Made by a program: the position numbers and the translations under genes. Below the pieces are notes generated by a model. The model was not told the origin of the DNA, ran no database searches, and was given only the letters and a program-made list of their open reading frames with translations. This document shows positions 59,194 to 64,000 of a DNA stretch of 64,000 nt, in pieces. This stretch comes from Christiangramia sediminis. Its GTDB lineage: Bacteria > Bacteroidota > Bacteroidia > Flavobacteriales > Flavobacteriaceae. Each line of letters starts with the position of its first letter. Position 1 is the first letter of the stretch. The DNA is taken from contig NZ_JAJBZG010000002.1 of the NCBI RefSeq assembly GCF_020552705.1, positions 248,001 to 312,000 of the forward strand, written 5' to 3'.

Positions 59194-61566
59194 ATGGCTA
59201 AAAAGAAAGCTAACACCAAGAAAACCGCCAAAAAACCTCGTAATTTCTCACTGAAGCTCAACAGGCAACAAAAGGTGGTTCTGGGTAGTTTTTTAATGCT
59301 TTTTGGCTTGGCCCTAATTGTAGCCTTCGTTTCCTTCCTTTTTAACTGGCAAGCCGATCAGAGTGTTCTTAATGAATTTACCAATCGGGAGATCGAAGCC
59401 AGAAACTGGCTTAGTAAATTTGGAGCCACTGTTAGTGATTTCTTTATCTACCAGGGATTTGGCCTCGCCGCTTTCTCCATTGCTTTTTTAGTATTGCTTA
59501 GCGGAGTATATCTTTTCTTTGGATTCAATAGCTCCAATCTTAGAAAATTCTGGTTTTGGGGAGTATTGGTCATGATATGGCTATCTGTATTCTTTGGCTT
59601 CTTTGCTGAAAAAAATGCGTTGCTTGGAGGACGCATAGGTTTTGAAACCAATGATTTTATACAGGATTATTTAGGCTTTTTTGGAACTGCACTTCTAATG
59701 CTTTTCTTATTTATTGCATATCTGGCAATTAGATTAAAAGTAACTCCGGAAATGATAGGAGTATATTTCAAATCTGGTAAAAAAGAGCTTAAAGACGCTA
59801 TGGTAGAACACCAGTCCACTATTTCTGAAACCGAAGAAGAAAAAGACTGGAAAGAAACTGTAGTTAAACCAAAAACAGAAGAAGAGAAACCTCAAAGTAT
59901 AGATCTTTCGGAAGAAAAACCTGAAAAGAAGGAACCTGAACCATCTCCGAAAATGGAAGTTACCACCCCTTCTGAAGAAGATGTCGCGATGGAAGTTGAA
60001 GCAGCTCCAGAGGAAGAAGAGGAAGATAACCTGAGCAAAAAACTGGTAAAGGATTTTGGGGAATTTGATCCGACCCTGGAATTGAAGAATTATAAGTTCC
60101 CAACCGTAGAACTTCTTAAAGATTATGGAGGGACTATTACTATAGACCAGGAAGAACTTGAGGAAAACAAAAATAGAATTGTAGAAACCCTCAAAAACTA
60201 TAAAATCGAGATCGCCCAGATCAAAGCGACCGTGGGACCTACGGTAACGCTATATGAGATCGTGCCTGAAGCTGGAATAAGGATTTCCAAGATCAAGAAT
60301 TTAGAAGATGATATTGCGCTTTCACTATCGGCATTAGGGATCAGGATCATTGCTCCGATTCCGGGAAGAGGAACCATTGGTATTGAAGTACCTAATAAAA
60401 ATGCCAGTATTGTCTCCATGCGCTCCGTGATTGCCTCGGCAAAATTTCAGAATGCTGAAATGGAATTACCCCTGGCGCTGGGAAAAACCATTTCAAACGA
60501 AACCTTTGTGGTAGACCTTGCTAAAATGCCGCATATGTTGATGGCGGGAGCTACCGGTCAGGGTAAATCGGTTGGTTTAAATGCTATTCTTACCTCCCTA
60601 CTCTACTGCAAACATCCTGCAGAAGTGAAATTTGTACTGGTGGATCCGAAGAAAGTTGAACTTACTTTATTCAATAAAATTGAACGTCATTACCTGGCAA
60701 AATTACCAGATACCGAAGACGCAATTATTACCGATAATACCAAGGTGATCAACACCCTGAACTCGCTTTGTATAGAAATGGACAACCGTTACGATATGCT
60801 GAAAAACGCCATGTGTCGTAACATTAAAGAATACAATACTAAATTCAAGGCTAGAAAACTTAATCCAAACGACGGACATAAGTTCTTACCATATATTGTT
60901 TTGGTAGTAGATGAGTTTGCAGATCTTATTATGACGGCAGGTAAAGAGGTTGAAACTCCAATCGCAAGACTGGCCCAGCTTGCCCGTGCTATTGGAATAC
61001 ATTTGATCATTGCCACCCAAAGACCATCTGTAAACGTAATTACTGGTATTATCAAAGCTAACTTCCCTGCCAGAGTTGCTTTCCGTGTTACTTCGAAAAT
61101 TGACTCCAGGACTATTCTGGATAACCAGGGAGCAGACCAGTTAATTGGCCGCGGGGATATGCTATTTACTCAGGGAAATGATCTTAAAAGATTACAATGT
61201 GCTTTCGTAGACACTCCTGAAGTGGATAAGATAACAGAATTCATAGGTTCTCAAAAAGCCTATCCAGATGCACACCAACTTCCTGCTTATGAAAGTGAGG
61301 AAAGTGGCACAGGACTTGATATAGATGTGAGCGAGCGGGATAAGTTATTCCGTGAAGCCGCAGAAGTGATCGTTACGCACCAGCAAGGGTCCGCATCATT
61401 GCTTCAAAGAAAACTAAAACTTGGTTATAACCGTGCCGGAAGGATCATAGATCAACTGGAAGCTGCAGGCATCGTTGGTCCTTTCGAAGGAAGCAAGGCA
61501 AGACAGGTATTAGTAACAGATCTGGCGGCATTAGATCAACTTTTAAATGAAAAACCAGACAATTAA
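59194..61566 (+). CDS. ftsK: DNA translocase FtsK
   Basis: About 790 residues: a Lys-rich N-terminus, four membrane helices (about 25-170), an acidic Glu/Pro/Lys linker (about 200-290), the alpha and beta motor domains (with Walker A GATGQGKSVGLN and VLVVDEFADLI) and a C-terminal winged-helix gamma domain (LLQRKLKLGYNRAGRIIDQLE). It pumps chromosome-terminus DNA and supports dimer resolution at division. I start at the ATG at 59194, because an in-frame TTG 24 bases upstream lies within the promoter box. lolA-like follows 9 bases after its stop. Confidence 0.95.
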   Translation: MAKKKANTKKTAKKPRNFSLKLNRQQKVVLGSFLMLFGLALIVAFVSFLFNWQADQSVLNEFTNREIEARNWLSKFGATVSDFFIYQGFGLAAFSIAFLVLLSGVYLFFGFNSSNLRKFWFWGVLVMIWLSVFFGFFAEKNALLGGRIGFETNDFIQDYLGFFGTALLMLFLFIAYLAIRLKVTPEMIGVYFKSGKKELKDAMVEHQSTISETEEEKDWKETVVKPKTEEEKPQSIDLSEEKPEKKEPEPSPKMEVTTPSEEDVAMEVEAAPEEEEEDNLSKKLVKDFGEFDPTLELKNYKFPTVELLKDYGGTITIDQEELEENKNRIVETLKNYKIEIAQIKATVGPTVTLYEIVPEAGIRISKIKNLEDDIALSLSALGIRIIAPIPGRGTIGIEVPNKNASIVSMRSVIASAKFQNAEMELPLALGKTISNETFVVDLAKMPHMLMAGATGQGKSVGLNAILTSLLYCKHPAEVKFVLVDPKKVELTLFNKIERHYLAKLPDTEDAIITDNTKVINTLNSLCIEMDNRYDMLKNAMCRNIKEYNTKFKARKLNPNDGHKFLPYIVLVVDEFADLIMTAGKEVETPIARLAQLARAIGIHLIIATQRPSVNVITGIIKANFPARVAFRVTSKIDSRTILDNQGADQLIGRGDMLFTQGNDLKRLQCAFVDTPEVDKITEFIGSQKAYPDAHQLPAYESEESGTGLDIDVSERDKLFREAAEVIVTHQQGSASLLQRKLKLGYNRAGRIIDQLEAAGIVGPFEGSKARQVLVTDLAALDQLLNEKPDN

Positions 61567-61575
61567 AAAATCAAG

Positions 61576-62217
61576 ATGAAAAAATTAGTATTTATTCTGG
61601 CTGCGATCATGTCGTTAAACGTGCAGGCCCAGGATTCTCAAAAAGCTGAAAAATTACTTAATTCTGTATCCTCCAAGGTGAAAGCCTACGACAATATGGT
61701 AATAGAATTTAAATATGCTTTGGAGAATAAAGCCGAAAATGTAAGCCAGGAAACAAGAGGAGATGTGAGTATAGATGGGGAAAAGTACGTGCTAAACCTT
61801 ATGGGAACTACCCAAATGTTTGACGGAAAGAAAATTTATACGATCATTCCTGAAGATGAAGAGATCAACATATCAAACTATGTAGAAGAAGATAATAACA
61901 GTATCACTCCTTCAAAAATGTTCAGTTTTTATGAGGATGGATACAACTACCAGATGGACATCACTCAAAATGTAAAAGGACGTGAAATCCAGTATGTAAA
62001 GCTTACCCCTAAAGATAGTAATGCTGAGATCAAAAATATTTTACTGGGAATAGACAGCCAGACCAAACATATTTATAATCTTATCCAAACTCAGGAAAAT
62101 GGTACAAAAGTGACCATTACCGTGAAAAGTTTTAAAACGGATCAGCCTTTGGCGAAAAATCTGTTTACCTTCAACAAAGACAGATATAGCGATTACTACA
62201 TCAATAGATTAGATTAA
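61576..62217 (+). CDS. LolA-like outer membrane lipoprotein carrier protein
   Basis: A 213-residue periplasmic protein with a signal peptide (residues 1-18, ending SLNVQA). The unclosed beta-barrel LolA fold is supported by LLNSVSSKVKAYDNMVIEFKY, MFDGKKIYTIIPEDEEI and the C-terminal NLFTFNKDRYSDYYI. It probably ferries lipoproteins from the inner to the outer membrane. It follows ftsK by 9 bases and precedes an LptF/G-type permease by one base, an arrangement of envelope genes. Confidence 0.9.
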   Translation: MKKLVFILAAIMSLNVQAQDSQKAEKLLNSVSSKVKAYDNMVIEFKYALENKAENVSQETRGDVSIDGEKYVLNLMGTTQMFDGKKIYTIIPEDEEINISNYVEEDNNSITPSKMFSFYEDGYNYQMDITQNVKGREIQYVKLTPKDSNAEIKNILLGIDSQTKHIYNLIQTQENGTKVTITVKSFKTDQPLAKNLFTFNKDRYSDYYINRLD

Positions 62218-62218
62218 A

Positions 62219-63667
62219 TTGAAAATACTCGACCGGTACATACTAACCAGTTTTTTAAAAACATTTTTTTCGGTCTTTATCATACTCATGTTCATCTTTG
62301 TACTCCAGACAATCTGGTTGTACATAGGTGAACTTGCTGGTAAAGACCTGGATGCAGAAGTTATTTTGAAATTCCTTTTGTATTTTTCCCCAAAACTGGT
62401 ACCGCTCGTTTTACCGCTTACCATCCTGCTCACTTCCATAATGACCTTTGGTTCCTTTGCTGAAAATTATGAATTTGCAGCGATGAAATCTTCGGGTATT
62501 TCACTTGGTCGCGCGATGCGAAGTCTAACGGTCTTTATTGTTTTTGTTAGTCTTATAGCTTTCTTTTTTGCCAATAATGTGATTCCTGCTGCGGAATTCA
62601 AGTCAATAAATCTTCGGAAGAATATTGCACAACTAAAGCCTGCCATGGCCATTTCTGAAGGTATTTTTAATGACATAGGTACTTTCAACATCAAAGTAGA
62701 AGATAAAACGGGTGAAAATGACCAGTATCTTACGGATGTGATCATTCATCAGAAAAAACAAACCGGAGGAAATACCACGGTTATAAAAGCAAAAGAAGGT
62801 GAATTAGTAGGTAGTACAGAATCTGATGTACTCTCTTTAATATTAAAAGAAGGAAATTACTACGATGAAATAAAACCTTCAGATTACGAAAAGCGGAAGA
62901 ACAAACCTTTTACCAAAAGTTATTTCGATGAATATGTGATCAACATAGATCTTTCAGATTTTAATAATGTTAACCTGGAAGATGAATCTTACAGTTCTAC
63001 TCACGGAATGCTTAAAATTTCAGAATTAGATGAAAGTATAGACTCGTTCTCTGTGGCTTACAATAACAAAATGGCTGAGTTTAAAGAATCTATGTATAAC
63101 CGAACAGGTGTAAAGACCATCAAAATAAATTATACTCCGAAGGATACCCTCATTGCTTTTGAGGACGGACTTCTATCCCACTACGACACCTACGATGCCG
63201 CTCAAATTGCAAATCTCGCGCTGGGTTCGGTAAATTCATCCTTAGCACACCTGGGAATGAAAAAGGTGGAATTTAAACGAAGTGTACAGCAGGTGAATAA
63301 GTTTGAGATCGCCCTGCATGAGAAATACGCGTTGTCGGTGGCATGTATAGTACTCTTCTTTGTAGGGGCGCCATTGGGAGCGATTATAAGAAAAGGAGGG
63401 ATTGGACTCCCAATAGTAGTAGCAATACTACTGTTTTTAACCTATCACTTCATAGGAATTTTTGCTAAAAATTCAGCGGAAGACGGTAGTGTTCCGGCTT
63501 TTATAGCCACATGGCTCTCCACTTTAATCATGTTACCACTGGGAATATATTTAACATACAGAGCCACGACAGATCAGGGTCTGTTTGTGTTCGACAATAT
63601 TCTGGAACCTTTCAAAAAACTCTTCAAAAAAGCCGGGCTTTTCAAGGACAAAAGTAAAACAGAATAA
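62219..63667 (+). CDS. LptF/LptG (YjgP/YjgQ) family permease
   Basis: A 482-residue inner membrane protein with six helices (three near the N-terminus within about 10-130, three within about 370-465) and a large periplasmic beta domain between, as in the LptB2FG lipopolysaccharide exporter. The start is the TTG at 62219, because [16 protein letters not shown] is the conserved family N-terminus and no ATG is available. In Bacteroidetes a single gene product can form the exporter pair, so F and G cannot be told apart. One base separates it from lolA. Confidence 0.92.
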   Translation: MKILDRYILTSFLKTFFSVFIILMFIFVLQTIWLYIGELAGKDLDAEVILKFLLYFSPKLVPLVLPLTILLTSIMTFGSFAENYEFAAMKSSGISLGRAMRSLTVFIVFVSLIAFFFANNVIPAAEFKSINLRKNIAQLKPAMAISEGIFNDIGTFNIKVEDKTGENDQYLTDVIIHQKKQTGGNTTVIKAKEGELVGSTESDVLSLILKEGNYYDEIKPSDYEKRKNKPFTKSYFDEYVINIDLSDFNNVNLEDESYSSTHGMLKISELDESIDSFSVAYNNKMAEFKESMYNRTGVKTIKINYTPKDTLIAFEDGLLSHYDTYDAAQIANLALGSVNSSLAHLGMKKVEFKRSVQQVNKFEIALHEKYALSVACIVLFFVGAPLGAIIRKGGIGLPIVVAILLFLTYHFIGIFAKNSAEDGSVPAFIATWLSTLIMLPLGIYLTYRATTDQGLFVFDNILEPFKKLFKKAGLFKDKSKTE

Positions 63668-63668
63668 A

Positions 63669-63676
63669 TATCTTTG
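63669..63676 (+). promoter_or_regulatory. Flavobacterial -7 box of ribB
   Basis: TAtcTTTG matches the consensus, is located just after the permease stop codon and ends 20 bases before the ribB ATG. I see no FMN riboswitch. Confidence 0.6.
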
Positions 63677-63696
63677 CAGCCACAAAATTAGATGTT

Positions 63697-64000
63697 ATGG
63701 CTCAGGTAGAAAACAATCAATATTCAATAAAACTGGATAATATTCAGGAAGCCATTGATGATATTCGTGCCGGGAAGGTAATCATTGTGGTAGATGATAT
63801 TGATCGTGAAAATGAAGGTGACTTTTTAGCTGCTGCCGAAAAAGTTACACCTGAGATGATAAATTTTATGGCTACCCACGGTCGCGGACTTATTTGCGCA
63901 CCACTTACCGAAGCCAGATGTAATGAGCTGAAACTAGAAATGATGGTTGGTAATAATACCGATCCTATGGAAACAGCTTTTACTATTTCAGTTGATCTTA
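63697..64000 (+). CDS. ribB: 3,4-dihydroxy-2-butanone 4-phosphate synthase, N-terminal part (RibB or RibBA)
   Basis: The first 101 codons are present; the gene runs off the right edge. The DHBP synthase signature is clear: [21 protein letters not shown] (residues 29-49, Asp/Glu metal and substrate residues), [12 protein letters not shown], and [12 protein letters not shown]. It makes the four-carbon precursor of riboflavin from ribulose 5-phosphate. Whether a GTP cyclohydrolase II domain follows cannot be seen. The second ATG at 63692 is out of frame. Confidence 0.9.
   Translation, partial: MAQVENNQYSIKLDNIQEAIDDIRAGKVIIVVDDIDRENEGDFLAAAEKVTPEMINFMATHGRGLICAPLTEARCNELKLEMMVGNNTDPMETAFTISVDL

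Overview
The window looks like the chromosome of a marine member of the Bacteroidetes, most likely a Gramella/Christiangramia-like Flavobacteriaceae. The support is a SusC/SusD pair with SusE-type binding modules, flavobacterial -7 promoter boxes (TAnnTTTG), many short-leader genes, TTG starts, flavobacterial families (DUF6952, DUF885 and CocE lipoprotein/secreted hydrolases, class II NrdJ, NhaC) and small dispersed hairpin repeats. No tRNA, rRNA, CRISPR array, prophage or insertion sequence was seen. The genus name is an inference from gene content only.

Layout. 1-3962 (minus): 5-oxoproline operon DUF2891 lipoprotein - NRAMP-like transporter - pxpA - pxpB - pxpC (cut by the window edge). 4081-8745 (minus): yifB, a BadF-family sugar kinase, gap and pfkA. 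8871-25407: a complete maltodextrin/starch locus. On the minus strand are a GH13 lipoprotein, a SusA-like GH13, GH65 maltose phosphorylase, beta-phosphoglucomutase, an MFS sugar importer and a LacI regulator. On the plus strand, divergent from lacI, are susC, susD, a susE-like gene and an archaeal-type alpha-amylase. 25766-28321: B12-dependent ribonucleotide reductase. 28322-28632: a cluster of dispersed repeats. 28633-32133 (minus): a GH5-like secreted glycosidase and a Tat-exported TIM-barrel isomerase. 32211-37981: galactose genes, with a Nudix-fold regulator divergent from galK-galT and, facing them, galM and a sodium/sugar symporter at the end of an apparent operon that begins with two secreted peptidase-like hydrolases (to 41666). 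41970-45203 (minus): tilS, pabB and an FMN reductase. 45306-53639: LacX-like epimerase, DEAD-box helicase, a tiny basic protein, an unknown lipoprotein, an ExbB/MotA-like protein, a LytS/LytR pair, lpdA and an Lrp/AsnC regulator. 53795-58687: PLP-dependent sulfur amino acid lyase, NhaC antiporter, then a peroxide-defence group (2-Cys peroxiredoxin, thioredoxin, DUF6952, thiol peroxidase). 58687-64000 (plus): diacylglycerol kinase, FtsK, LolA-like, LptF/G permease and the start of ribB.

How the genes fit together. The central locus takes extracellular alpha-glucan through surface binding and amylases, SusC import, maltose uptake and phosphorolysis to glucose 6-phosphate. A 14-bp palindrome (CGAAAACGTTTTCG) sits between lacI and susC, and a 13/14 copy lies just upstream of pfkA-gap. 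This suggests that one regulator ties sugar capture to glycolysis. The galactose locus appears to be controlled by a Nudix-fold protein that has lost two of its three metal-binding glutamates, and a perfect AATGTA-N5-TACATT palindrome lies against the galK -7 box. These regulatory links are inferences from sequence.
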